A DNA stretch of 64,000 nt, taken from the NCBI RefSeq assembly GCF_900104355.1, contig NZ_FNIY01000011.1:62001-126000 (forward strand), in the 5' to 3' direction. Source of the stretch: Phyllobacterium sp. OV277. GTDB taxonomy: Bacteria > Pseudomonadota > Alphaproteobacteria > Rhizobiales > Rhizobiaceae. The translations under genes were made by a program, and so were the position numbers. The notes under the pieces are model-generated. The model did not search any database. It was not told where the DNA came from and saw only the letters and a program-made list of their open reading frames with translations. Below are positions 1 through 7,840 of this stretch, one piece after another (the stretch's first letter is position 1; every line of letters starts with the position of its first letter).

Positions 1-354
1 AGTGCGCAAGGCGGCAAGATCATGGCTTCAGGCACCAAGACGGCGGCCAATGGTATTATAGCACTCGCAGGCGCTGACAATGCGATCACGGAATATCCGG
101 GTTACAAGCCGCTGACCGATGAAGCAATCATCACCGCCAAGCCCGATGTCATTCTGGTCATGGACCGCGGCGGCGATCACTCATCCGACAATGCCGACCT
201 TCTTGCCAATGCGGCGATATCAGCCACACCGGCTGGCAAGGACAAGAAGATCATTCGCATGGGCGGTCAATATCTGCTGGGTTTTGGCCCGCGTGCGCCC
301 AAGGCAATCCATGAGCTGGCAGAAGCTATATACGGCAACGAACTAAGCCAATGA
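1..354 (+). CDS. hmuT: Heme ABC transporter periplasmic binding protein, C-terminal part
   Basis: The reading frame is open from the first base, so the gene starts outside the window; 117 residues are visible. It is the C-terminal lobe of a periplasmic heme-binding protein that delivers hemin to the HmuUV importer. The visible part has the PLTDEAI..AKPDVILVMDRGG segment and a closing GPRAPKAIHELAEAIY helix, both typical of HmuT/BhuT. Its TGA overlaps the ATG of the permease gene (ATGA), as expected in an hmuTUV operon. The assignment rests on these motifs and the neighbouring permease and ATPase. The symbol could equally be bhuT. Confidence 0.85.
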   Translation, partial: SAQGGKIMASGTKTAANGIIALAGADNAITEYPGYKPLTDEAIITAKPDVILVMDRGGDHSSDNADLLANAAISATPAGKDKKIIRMGGQYLLGFGPRAPKAIHELAEAIYGNELSQ

Positions 355-1472
355 GCGAGGCAATTTTGAGAAAATCTGCCGTCCTTGCCTCCGCGCGGGG
401 CGGCAAAAAACTGCGTCCGGATGGTGACAGATCTGCGCTTGCGCGTGCAGTCATTGCCTGTCTCGGCGTGGTGCTCATCGCCACTATCATTTTCAGCCTT
501 GCCTTCGGCGCCTCCGATGCGTCTGTTATCGCTGTCGTAAAGTCCCTGATTTCAGGGGCTGAGGGCACGGAAAGCGCACTTTCTGTCAGAGATCGCATCA
601 TTATCTATGATATCCGGCTGCCGCGCATTATTCTCGGCGCATTGATCGGCGCTTCGCTTGCCGTGTCCGGTGCAGTTATGCAGGGGCTGTTTCGCAATCC
701 ACTGGCAGATCCCGGCATTGTTGGCGTATCGGCGGGTGCGGGTCTGGGGGCAGTCAGCGTGATCGTATTGGGTGGAACCATTTTTGCGCCTGTTGTTGCT
801 TTGTTTGGGCTTTACGCACTGCCGCTTGCTGCTTTTTTCGGCGCCTTGGCCTTCACCCTTATTCTGTACCGTGTGGCAACGCGGCGGGGACAAACATCCA
901 TCGCCACCATGCTGCTGGCGGGGATTGCGCTTGGTGCCATGGCCGCTGCCTATATCGGGGTTCTTGTTTATGTCGCCGATGACAAGCAATTGCGTGACCT
1001 GACATTCTGGAGCCTTGGTTCGCTTGCCGGTGCCAGCTGGATCAAGATTCTTGCATCAGGGCCGTTGATTGCGTTCGCACTTGTTATTTCACCTTTCCTT
1101 GCCCGTGGCCTCAATGGTCTGGCATTGGGAGAGGCATCAGCCAGCCATCTCGGCATTCCCGTCCAGCGTTTCAAACGCATTGCCATTGTCACAGTTGCGG
1201 CGGCCACAGGCGCATCGGTTGCCGTCAGCGGTGGCATCGGCTTTGTCGGCGTTGTTGTCCCGCATCTTCTGCGCCTCGTAATCGGTCCGGATCATCGTTA
1301 CCTGCTGCCAGCGGCTGCGCTACTTGGCGCAAGCCTGCTGCTGATTGCCGATGCAGTGAGCCGCACAATCGTTGCCCCATCAGAACTGCCCATCGGCATT
1401 GTCACCGCTGCCGTTGGCGCTCCCTTCTTCCTATGGATATTGCTGCGTCGTCGCGGCATTCTGGACCTATGA
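351..1472 (+). CDS. hmuU: Heme ABC transporter permease (FecCD family)
   Basis: A 373-residue inner-membrane permease of the FecCD/BtuC family that carries heme across the inner membrane with HmuV. About nine to ten hydrophobic segments are visible. Family motifs include RLPRIILGALIGASLAVSGA (residues ~85-104), MQGLFRNPLADPGIVGVSAG just after it, and a late GFVGVVVPHLLRL segment that contacts the ATPase. The start overlaps the hmuT stop by 4 bp, and the gene ends in an ATGA overlap with hmuV. Roughly 60 residues precede the conserved core, which is common in this family. The substrate is inferred from the HmuT-like neighbour; a siderophore cannot be excluded from the permease alone. Confidence 0.9.
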   Translation: MSEAILRKSAVLASARGGKKLRPDGDRSALARAVIACLGVVLIATIIFSLAFGASDASVIAVVKSLISGAEGTESALSVRDRIIIYDIRLPRIILGALIGASLAVSGAVMQGLFRNPLADPGIVGVSAGAGLGAVSVIVLGGTIFAPVVALFGLYALPLAAFFGALAFTLILYRVATRRGQTSIATMLLAGIALGAMAAAYIGVLVYVADDKQLRDLTFWSLGSLAGASWIKILASGPLIAFALVISPFLARGLNGLALGEASASHLGIPVQRFKRIAIVTVAAATGASVAVSGGIGFVGVVVPHLLRLVIGPDHRYLLPAAALLGASLLLIADAVSRTIVAPSELPIGIVTAAVGAPFFLWILLRRRGILDL

Positions 1473-2266
1473 CCATGATCCGCGTTTCCAATGTCTCCGT
1501 GTCGCTTGGCCGAAGCAAGATTGTCGAAGACGTATCCTTTGATGCAGGGGCAGGTGAGTTCACCGTTATCGTCGGCCCCAATGGTTCGGGGAAAACGACA
1601 TTGATGCGTGCTCTCTCCGGTGATCTGCCCTATGAGGGCACAATCAGCATCAATGGCACCCTGATCAGCCAGTTGAAACTCTGGCAGATGGCGGCTATGC
1701 GGGCGATCCTGCCGCAATCAACCTCGCTGTCTTTCCCGTTCACCGTGCGGGAAATCGTCAAGCTCGGAATGACCAGTGGCCGCTCCGGCGCGGCGCGTCA
1801 TGCCGTGGATACCCTGCCGGATGAAGCACTCGTACGGGTCGACCTTGCAGGTTTTGGCGGACGTTTTTATCAGGAACTCTCAGGCGGCGAACAACAGCGG
1901 GTGCAACTGGCCCGGGTTCTCTGCCAAGTCTGGCAACCGGTGCTTGATGGCCAGCCTCGCTTCCTCTTCCTCGATGAACCGGTTTCCAGCCTCGATATTA
2001 AACACCAGCTCATTATCATGCAGATTGCCCGCGATTTTGCTGATCGTGGTGGCGGCGTCATTGCCATCCTGCACGATCTCAACCTTACGTCGATGTTTGC
2101 CGACCGCATTGTGGTTATGCATGAGGGCCGAGCTGATTGTGTGGGAACACCGACGCAAGTCTTGACGGATGACCGCATCTTGCGTGTTTATGAATGCGCG
2201 CTCAAAGTGGGTGGTCTACCCGGCAAATCCGTACCATTTGTTTTGCCTCAATCTGCGATCCTCTGA
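1469..2266 (+). CDS. hmuV: Heme ABC transporter ATP-binding protein
   Basis: A 265-residue ATPase that powers heme import. It has a Walker A motif (GPNGSGKTTL, near residue 35), an LSGGEQQRVQLARV signature, Walker B FLFLDEP followed by VSSLD, and a switch histidine in AILHDLN. The reading frame is also open upstream to 1433. The ATG at 1469 is preferred because it overlaps the hmuU stop (ATGA) and gives the normal N-terminus (MTMIRVSNVSVSLG). The spacing between signature and Walker B is a little long (LCQVWQPVLDGQP), which is seen in HmuV proteins. A hairpin follows the stop codon. Confidence 0.92.
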   Translation: MTMIRVSNVSVSLGRSKIVEDVSFDAGAGEFTVIVGPNGSGKTTLMRALSGDLPYEGTISINGTLISQLKLWQMAAMRAILPQSTSLSFPFTVREIVKLGMTSGRSGAARHAVDTLPDEALVRVDLAGFGGRFYQELSGGEQQRVQLARVLCQVWQPVLDGQPRFLFLDEPVSSLDIKHQLIIMQIARDFADRGGGVIAILHDLNLTSMFADRIVVMHEGRADCVGTPTQVLTDDRILRVYECALKVGGLPGKSVPFVLPQSAIL

Positions 2267-2278
2267 GTTAGCGAAGAT

Positions 2279-2311
2279 ATCGCCATCTACCTATTGACTG
2301 CAGATGGCGAT
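2279..2311 (+). terminator. Hairpin after hmuV, possible terminator
   Basis: Perfect 10-bp arms ATCGCCATCT (2279-2288) and AGATGGCGAT (2302-2311) enclose a 13-nt loop, 13 bp after the hmuV stop. Only TT follows directly, then GATACTAAATAT, so it is a weak intrinsic terminator at best. It may instead protect the 3' end of the hmu transcript. It separates the hmu operon from the riboswitch leader. Confidence 0.5.
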
Positions 2312-2327
2312 TTGATACTAAATATAG

Positions 2328-2533
2328 ATGTTATGGTTCTGCCGAGTCGCAAGACCGGGAGCTAAGAGGGAAGCCGGTGAGGTGTCGTTGACATTGATGC
2401 CGGCGCTGCCCCCGCAACTGTAAACAGCGAGTTGTTGTCGATAATGCCACTGAAGCCGCGCCATCAAGGTGCAATCGCTTCGGGAAGGCCGACACCAGCA
2501 CCGACCTGTGAGCCAGGAGACCTGCCCTAACAT
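2328..2533 (+). promoter_or_regulatory. Cobalamin (B12) riboswitch upstream of nrdA
   Basis: The conserved cobalamin-aptamer blocks appear in the right order: GGGAAGCCGGTGAG, then GCTGCCCCCGCAACTGTAA (~2405-2423), then GCCACTGAAG, CGGGAAGGCCG, and the B12 box AGCCAGGAGACCTGCC (~2511-2526). The outer P1 arms ATGTTA (2328-2333) and TAACAT (2528-2533) are perfectly complementary and set the boundaries. Such riboswitches lower expression when adenosylcobalamin is plentiful. The gene behind it is a B12-independent ribonucleotide reductase, which fits the known use of B12 elements to shut off class I enzymes when a B12-dependent class II enzyme can work. No class II enzyme is in the window. Confidence 0.94.
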
Positions 2534-2623
2534 GATGAACGTCCACGGGCGGGGTGTCCCGGTGTGTCGCTTGCAATGGTCAGTCCCTGACCTCTCATTT
2601 GCACGCGTGCGCTCGACCTTTGC

Positions 2624-2638
2624 CCCCAACATTTGGGG
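2624..2638 (+). promoter_or_regulatory. Hairpin covering the nrdA ribosome-binding region
   Basis: The sequence CCCCAACATTTGGGG forms a 6-bp stem with a 3-nt loop that ends 9 nt before the nrdA ATG at 2648. Its right arm is the only G-rich Shine-Dalgarno candidate in the leader. It could be the expression platform of the upstream cobalamin aptamer, blocking translation when B12 is bound. A GC-rich stretch at ~2544-2562 (CACGGGCGGGGTGTCCCGG) may be the alternative pairing partner. The role is inferred from position; no folding was computed. Confidence 0.5.
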
Positions 2639-2647
2639 TATAAGCAC

Positions 2648-5527
2648 ATGTCTCTTTCTCTTGAAACCACCCGTATCGATGGTCATGCACCTGTTCGCGC
2701 TGGCGAAACGCCATCATCCTCGACAGAACCCGGCTACCGCGTCATCCGCCGCAATGGTTCGGTGACACCGTTTGATCCCCTGAAAATCACTGTCGCGCTG
2801 ACCAAAGCCTTCATCGCTGTTGAGGGCAATATCGCCGCTGGCTCGCGCCGTGTGCATGATGTGGTTGAAGGTTTGACCTCCGACATCGTGACAACATTGA
2901 AGCGCCGCAGCAGCGAGGGCCGTCTGTTTCATATTGAGGATGTGCAGGATCAGGTTGAGCTTGCCCTTATGCGCAGCGAGAACCACAAGGTTGCACGCGC
3001 CTATGTTCTCTACCGGGAAGAGCGCACGCGGGAACGCGCCAAACTGGTTGAGCCCGTGGCTGAGACCGGCCCGTCACTCAATGTCACCCTGCTCGACGGC
3101 ACCAAGGCTCCGCTCGATGACATCCGTCTCGCCCGCATCATCAATGAAGCCTGTGAAGGTCTGGAAGGGGTCAGTGCCACACCCATTCTCAGCGAGACCC
3201 AGCGCAATCTATACGATGGTATCACGCTCGATGAGCTGTCGCTTGCGCCTATTCTGGCAGCGCGCACGCTGGTTGAAACCGAGCCGAATTACTCCTTCGT
3301 TACCGCCCGTCTGCTCCTCGACAAGCTGCGCCGCGAAGCATTGAGTTTTGTTTTCGGCAGGTCTGAACAGGCAACCCAGCATGAAATGGCGGAACGCTAC
3401 GCAGATTATTTCCCGGCCTATGTGAAGGCTGGCATCGAAGCCGAATTGCTCGACCCGGAACTGGCTCGTTTCGATCTCAAGAAGATTGCCGCTGCCTTGA
3501 AACCGGAACGCGACCTGCAATTCCAGTATCTCGGCTTGCAGACGCTTTATGATCGCTATCTCCAGCAGACACGCGGCATCCGGTTTGAATTGCCGCAAGC
3601 GTTCCTGATGCGCGTTGCCATGGGTCTTGCGATCCGCGAGATCGACCGCGAAGCGCGCGCCATCGAATTCTACGATCTGTTGTCGTCCTTCGACTTCATG
3701 GCGTCCACGCCAACATTGTTCAACTCGGGCACCTTGCGCCCGCAGCTATCCTCCTGTTTCCTGACCACCGTCGCTGATGATCTCGACGGCATCTTCAAAG
3801 CCGTGAAGGACAATGCCCTGCTGGCGAAATACTCAGGCGGTCTTGGCAATGACTGGACGCCGGTGCGCGGCCTTGGCGCCCACATCAAAGGCACCAATGG
3901 CGAAAGTCAGGGTGTGGTGCCATTCCTCAAAGTCGCCAATGACACGGCCATCGCGGTCAATCAGGGTGGCAAGCGCAAGGGTGCCGTCTGCGCCTATCTT
4001 GAAACATGGCATGTGGATATCGAAGAATTTCTCGATCTGCGCAAGAACACCGGCGATGACCGCCGCCGCACCCATGATATGAACACCGCCAACTGGGTGC
4101 CTGATCTGTTCATGAGCCGTGTTGAAGCGGATGCGCAATGGACCCTGTTCTCGCCGGATGACACGCCTGATCTGCACGATCTCTATGGCGCGGCATTCAA
4201 ATCCGCCTATGAGGCCTATGAAGCCAAGGCTGCGCGCGGTGAAATTCGTGTGTTCCGCACCATCAGGGCATTGGACCTGTGGCGCCGTATCCTGACCATG
4301 CTGTTCGAAACAGGCCATCCATGGGTGACTTTCAAGGACCCTTGCAATATCCGCTCGCCGCAGGGCCATGTCGGCGTCGTACATTCTTCGAACCTGTGCA
4401 CGGAGATCACGCTTAATACATCCAAGGACGAAGTTGCGGTCTGCAATCTGGGCTCCATCAATCTTGCCAATCACATTGGCAGTCAGGGCCTTGATCTGGA
4501 ACGTTTGGCCCGCACGGTCGCAACAGCCATGCGGATGCTCGACAATGTGATCGACATCAATTTCTACACCATTCCCGAAGCGCGCCATTCCAATCTGCGT
4601 CACCGTCCGGTTGGGCTTGGGCTGATGGGTTTTCAGGATGCCCTGCAGGCCCTGCGCATTCCCTATGCATCCAACGAGGCGGTGGCTTTCGCTGATCTGA
4701 GCATGGAAGCAATCTCCTACCATGCCATTTCGGCTTCGGTTGATCTCGCCGGCGAACGCGGCAGCTATCCAAGCTTCAGCGGCTCTCTCTGGTCAAAGGG
4801 TATTCTTCCCATCGACTCCATCGAACTGCTCGATCAGGCCCGCACGGCAGCCGGTGCCAAGCTTTCCATGGATCGCAGCACAACCCTTGATTGGGAAGCC
4901 CTGCGCAAGCGGGTGAAGAAGACAGGCATGCGCAATTCCAACACCATGGCGATTGCACCAACTGCCACGATCTCAAACATCTGCGGCGTTGCTCAATCCA
5001 TTGAGCCCGCCTACCAGAACCTGTTCGTCAAATCCAACATGTCCGGTGACTTCACCGTTGTGAATGCCGCGCTTGTGCATGATCTCAAGGCACGTGGCCT
5101 TTGGGACGAAGTGATGATCTCGGACCTCAAATATTTCGATGGTTCGGTCGGCGAGATTGACCGCATTCCCGATGATCTCAAGGCGCTCTATGCCACCGCC
5201 TTTGAAATCGACAGTGCATGGCTGATCGCAGCGGCCTCGCGCAGGCAAAAATGGATCGATCAGGCTCAGTCACTCAATCTCTACATTGCCAACCCAAGCG
5301 GCAGGAAACTGGATGAGCTTTATCGCCTCGCCTGGAACAGTGGTTTGAAGACCACCTATTACCTGCGCTCGCGATCTGCCTCGCATGTGGAAAAGTCCAC
5401 GCTGAAAGGCACGGATGGCAAGCTCAACGCCGTTGCTGCCAAGCCGATTGCCGAACCGATCATTCTTTCGGAACCAGCTGGAAATGCCTGTTCCATCAAC
5501 GATCCTGACTGTGAAGCCTGCCAGTAA
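2648..5527 (+). CDS. nrdA: Ribonucleoside-diphosphate reductase, class I alpha subunit
   Basis: A 959-residue catalytic subunit that reduces ribonucleotides to deoxyribonucleotides. Two N-terminal ATP-cone domains are visible (~29-125 and ~143-235), as in Pseudomonas-type NrdA, so allosteric control by dATP is expected. The active site includes Cys370 (SSCFL) and Cys599 (VCNLGS) as the reducing pair, and N582/C584/E586 in NLCTEI with Cys584 as thiyl radical site. The radical-path tyrosine pair is Y904-Y905 (TTYYLRS). The C-terminus carries the mobile cysteines (CEACQ). ATG 2648 is chosen over an in-frame TTG at 2633, which lies inside the leader hairpin. It sits downstream of a cobalamin riboswitch and 52 bp upstream of nrdB. 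Confidence 0.96.
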   Translation: MSLSLETTRIDGHAPVRAGETPSSSTEPGYRVIRRNGSVTPFDPLKITVALTKAFIAVEGNIAAGSRRVHDVVEGLTSDIVTTLKRRSSEGRLFHIEDVQDQVELALMRSENHKVARAYVLYREERTRERAKLVEPVAETGPSLNVTLLDGTKAPLDDIRLARIINEACEGLEGVSATPILSETQRNLYDGITLDELSLAPILAARTLVETEPNYSFVTARLLLDKLRREALSFVFGRSEQATQHEMAERYADYFPAYVKAGIEAELLDPELARFDLKKIAAALKPERDLQFQYLGLQTLYDRYLQQTRGIRFELPQAFLMRVAMGLAIREIDREARAIEFYDLLSSFDFMASTPTLFNSGTLRPQLSSCFLTTVADDLDGIFKAVKDNALLAKYSGGLGNDWTPVRGLGAHIKGTNGESQGVVPFLKVANDTAIAVNQGGKRKGAVCAYLETWHVDIEEFLDLRKNTGDDRRRTHDMNTANWVPDLFMSRVEADAQWTLFSPDDTPDLHDLYGAAFKSAYEAYEAKAARGEIRVFRTIRALDLWRRILTMLFETGHPWVTFKDPCNIRSPQGHVGVVHSSNLCTEITLNTSKDEVAVCNLGSINLANHIGSQGLDLERLARTVATAMRMLDNVIDINFYTIPEARHSNLRHRPVGLGLMGFQDALQALRIPYASNEAVAFADLSMEAISYHAISASVDLAGERGSYPSFSGSLWSKGILPIDSIELLDQARTAAGAKLSMDRSTTLDWEALRKRVKKTGMRNSNTMAIAPTATISNICGVAQSIEPAYQNLFVKSNMSGDFTVVNAALVHDLKARGLWDEVMISDLKYFDGSVGEIDRIPDDLKALYATAFEIDSAWLIAAASRRQKWIDQAQSLNLYIANPSGRKLDELYRLAWNSGLKTTYYLRSRSASHVEKSTLKGTDGKLNAVAAKPIAEPIILSEPAGNACSINDPDCEACQ

Positions 5528-5579
5528 GCGCTCATGCGCCTGCCAACCCATGCTTTGCAATGAATTGAAGGAGACAACC

Positions 5580-6719
5580 ATGCTTGACTGGACCAATACC
5601 GAAGCTGCCGCCAATGCGGCCCGCGCTATCCATCCCGCCCTTGCGCCCGATCAGGCGCCTGCCACCGACGCCACGGGTCTTGGCGATATCGTCCGCGGTG
5701 GGGGGCGGGTGCGTGTCGATGACAAGGCGATGATCAACGCGCGCGCCGATGTGAACCAGCTCCTGCCGCTCAAATATCATTGGGCCTGGGAAAAGTATCT
5801 CAACGGCTGCAACAATCACTGGATGCCGACAGAAGTCTCGATGCAGGCTGACATTGCGCTCTGGAAATCCAAGGATGGCCTCACCGATGACGAACGGCGC
5901 ATGATCAAGCGCAATCTCGGCTTCTTTGCCGCATCGGAGTCGCTTGTCGCCAACAACATCGTGCTCGCCATCTATCGCCACCTGACCAACCCGGAATGCC
6001 GCCAATATTTGCTGCGTCAAGCTTTTGAGGAAGCGGTTCATACCCATACGTTCCAATATATCGTTGAAAGTCTTGGGCTGGATGAGGGCGAACTGTTCAA
6101 TATGTACCGTGAAGTGCCTTCCATTACCGACAAGGCGGCATGGGCGCTCAAGCACACGCAGAACCTCGACAATCCGGACTTCAAAACCGGCACACCGGAG
6201 ATGGATCAGGCATTCTTGCGCGATCTCGTCGCCTTCTATGTGATTTTCGAAGGCATGTGGTTCTATACCGGTTTTGCCCAGATTCTGTCGCTCGGACGGC
6301 GCAACAAGATGGTCGGCATTGCCGAGCAGTATCAGTACATCCTGCGCGACGAGAGCATTCACATGAATTTCGGCATCGACGTGATCAACCAGATCCGTCA
6401 CGAAAACCCGCATCTGTGGACGAAAGCCTTTACGGAAGAGCTGCGCGGAATGATCAGGGATGCGGCTGAACTCGAGGCCTCCTATAGCCGTGATACCATG
6501 CCGCGCGGTTTCCTCGGGCTGAATGCTGCCTTGTGCGAAACCTATATGCATTTCATCGCCAACCGCCGCTGCGCCCAGCTTGGCCTCGCACAGGTCTTTG
6601 CCGATACGGATAATCCGTTCCCGTGGATGTCGGAGGCGATGGATCTGAAGAAGGAAAAGAATTTTTTCGAAACGCGCGTCATCGAGTATCAGAGCGGCGG
6701 AGCACTGGCATGGGACTGA
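5580..6719 (+). CDS. nrdB: Ribonucleotide reductase beta subunit, class Ic-like (no radical Tyr)
   Basis: A 379-residue R2 subunit whose metal site supplies the radical to NrdA. The six ligand positions are E120, E151, H154, E224, E258 and H261. Their spacings (31, 3, 34, 3 residues) match E. coli D84/E115/H118/E204/E238/H241. Two substitutions stand out. The first ligand is Glu120, not Asp. The residue four after H154, where the radical Tyr belongs, is Phe158 (codon TTC at 6051). Both are hallmarks of class Ic R2 from Chlamydia, which uses a Mn/Fe centre instead of a tyrosyl radical. Tyr370, nine residues from the C-terminus, keeps the subunit-to-subunit radical path. A strong AAGGAG lies 7 nt before the ATG. 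Class Ic is inferred from residues, not measured. Confidence 0.93.
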   Translation: MLDWTNTEAAANAARAIHPALAPDQAPATDATGLGDIVRGGGRVRVDDKAMINARADVNQLLPLKYHWAWEKYLNGCNNHWMPTEVSMQADIALWKSKDGLTDDERRMIKRNLGFFAASESLVANNIVLAIYRHLTNPECRQYLLRQAFEEAVHTHTFQYIVESLGLDEGELFNMYREVPSITDKAAWALKHTQNLDNPDFKTGTPEMDQAFLRDLVAFYVIFEGMWFYTGFAQILSLGRRNKMVGIAEQYQYILRDESIHMNFGIDVINQIRHENPHLWTKAFTEELRGMIRDAAELEASYSRDTMPRGFLGLNAALCETYMHFIANRRCAQLGLAQVFADTDNPFPWMSEAMDLKKEKNFFETRVIEYQSGGALAWD

Positions 6720-6934
6720 TCAGCGCGATGCCAAAGCCAGAGGATGTTTTCGTTTCTTGGCTCATTCAGCAACCCCGGAACACCGATCTGGCGGCAGCCG
6801 CTGCTCTGGAGGTGGCGCGTTTGCGCCGCCACGCGGGCCATCCGGGTGTCAAACGGTTGCATGATCTCTTTTGTGCTCTGATCAGCGCAAAGGAAGCAGG
6901 GCTCCGGCCAAAAACATCGCAGTTACGGCAATGA
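6710..6934 (+). CDS. Small unknown protein between nrdB and cobF
   Basis: A 75-residue ORF starting at ATG 6710, which overlaps the nrdB end by 10 bp and itself ends in an ATGA overlap with cobF. This double overlap suggests it is translated by coupling with both neighbours. The sequence ([20 protein letters not shown], then an alanine-rich helix, [14 protein letters not shown] and a basic tail) predicts a short helical soluble protein without signal peptide or metal motif. I do not recognise a family. Its position in a B12-controlled unit hints at a role near ribonucleotide reductase or corrin synthesis, but it could simply be a coupling ORF. Confidence 0.65.
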   Translation: MGLISAMPKPEDVFVSWLIQQPRNTDLAAAAALEVARLRRHAGHPGVKRLHDLFCALISAKEAGLRPKTSQLRQ

Positions 6935-7695
6935 AGCGAAAAGTCCTCATTATCGGCATCGGGGCAGGCAACCCCGATTATGTCACCATTCAGGCTGTGA
7001 ACGCGCTCAATCAGGTCGATGTCTTCTTTATCCCAGACAAGGGCGTCGAGAAGGAACAGTTATCACGCATTCGCCGCGAGATCTGCGAGCGTTTCATCAG
7101 GGATCATGAGTATCGCATGGTGGATTTTGAAACGCCCGTCCGCCACAAGCCATCATCGACCTATCGCTCCAGTGTCGAGGATTGGCACGACAAGGTGGAG
7201 GCAACCTATGCGCATTTGCTGATGGAGGAGCTTGGCGATGATGAGTGCGGGGCGTTTCTCGTCTGGGGTGATCCATCTCTTTATGACAGCACATTGCGGA
7301 TTCTGGATCGCCTCAATGCCAAAGGTGGCTTTGAACTCGAATATGATGTGATCCCCGGCATATCAAGCATTCAGGCGCTGACGGCCAAGCACAAGGTTGT
7401 GCTCAATCGTATCGGCGAATCCATCACTATTACGACAGGCCGCAAGCTGGAGGAGGGGTTTCCCAACAACTCCGAAAGCATTGTGGTCATGCTCGACGGC
7501 GAGGGCGCTTTCAGGAATATCAAGGAAGACGTCGATATTTATTGGGGTGCCTATGTCGGAACGGAGGACGAGATTCTTCTATCGGGCCGGTTGCGCGATG
7601 TGGTCGATGAGATCGAACGATTGCGCAACGTGGCGCGTGAACGAAAAGGCTGGATCATGGATACGTATCTGCTGAAACGAACGGGTGAAAAATAG
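6931..7695 (+). CDS. cobF: Precorrin-6A synthase (deacetylating)
   Basis: A 254-residue SAM-dependent methyltransferase of aerobic cobalamin synthesis. CobF methylates C-1 of precorrin-5 with loss of acetate. It has the tetrapyrrole-methylase fold: an N-terminal IGIGAGNPDYVTIQAVNAL loop, a WGDPSLYDSTLRILDRL segment near residue 110-125, and VIPGISSIQALTAKHKVVLN near 140-160. Length and the IPDKG/EKEQLSRIRREIC region fit CobF better than CobI, CobJ or CobM. The start is ATG 6931 in an ATGA overlap with the preceding small ORF, so it is probably expressed from the riboswitch-controlled nrd transcript. Other cob genes are not nearby. Confidence 0.9.
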   Translation: MKRKVLIIGIGAGNPDYVTIQAVNALNQVDVFFIPDKGVEKEQLSRIRREICERFIRDHEYRMVDFETPVRHKPSSTYRSSVEDWHDKVEATYAHLLMEELGDDECGAFLVWGDPSLYDSTLRILDRLNAKGGFELEYDVIPGISSIQALTAKHKVVLNRIGESITITTGRKLEEGFPNNSESIVVMLDGEGAFRNIKEDVDIYWGAYVGTEDEILLSGRLRDVVDEIERLRNVARERKGWIMDTYLLKRTGEK

Positions 7696-7775
7696 CCGTT
7701 AGGGACGGTTTTGCATCAGCATGACAAGGCGACACAGGTGCGACAGAATTTGCCGCCAATAGAATTGATTTGTTG

Positions 7776-7795
7776 ACATAAAGATATCTTTATGT
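7776..7795. promoter_or_regulatory. Perfect 20-bp palindrome upstream of metH
   Basis: ACATAAAGATATCTTTATGT is an exact 20-bp palindrome 45 bp before the metH start. It overlaps a TTGACA -35-like hexamer (7773-7778). Its form and position suit an operator for a dimeric repressor. From memory it resembles operators of ArsR-family SahR-type regulators of methionine metabolism in Proteobacteria, but I could not check that. No such regulator gene lies in the window. Confidence 0.65.
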
Positions 7796-7840
7796 GAGTT
7801 TATGCCTCCCATCCCAAGATGGCCAAGAGGCGTTTGTACG

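Noticed and set aside
3833-4723. 296-codon open frame on the minus strand inside nrdA
   Set aside because: It is fully antisense to a strongly conserved gene, has no recognisable motif, and reflects high-GC third-position bias.
5532-6551. 339-codon open frame on the minus strand across nrdB
   Set aside because: Antisense to nrdB with no domain and no ribosome site; a shadow of the plus-strand gene.
7696-7712. CCGT-TAGGG-ACGG followed by TTTT after cobF
   Set aside because: The stem is only 4 bp; it is too weak to call a terminator although the T run is suggestive.
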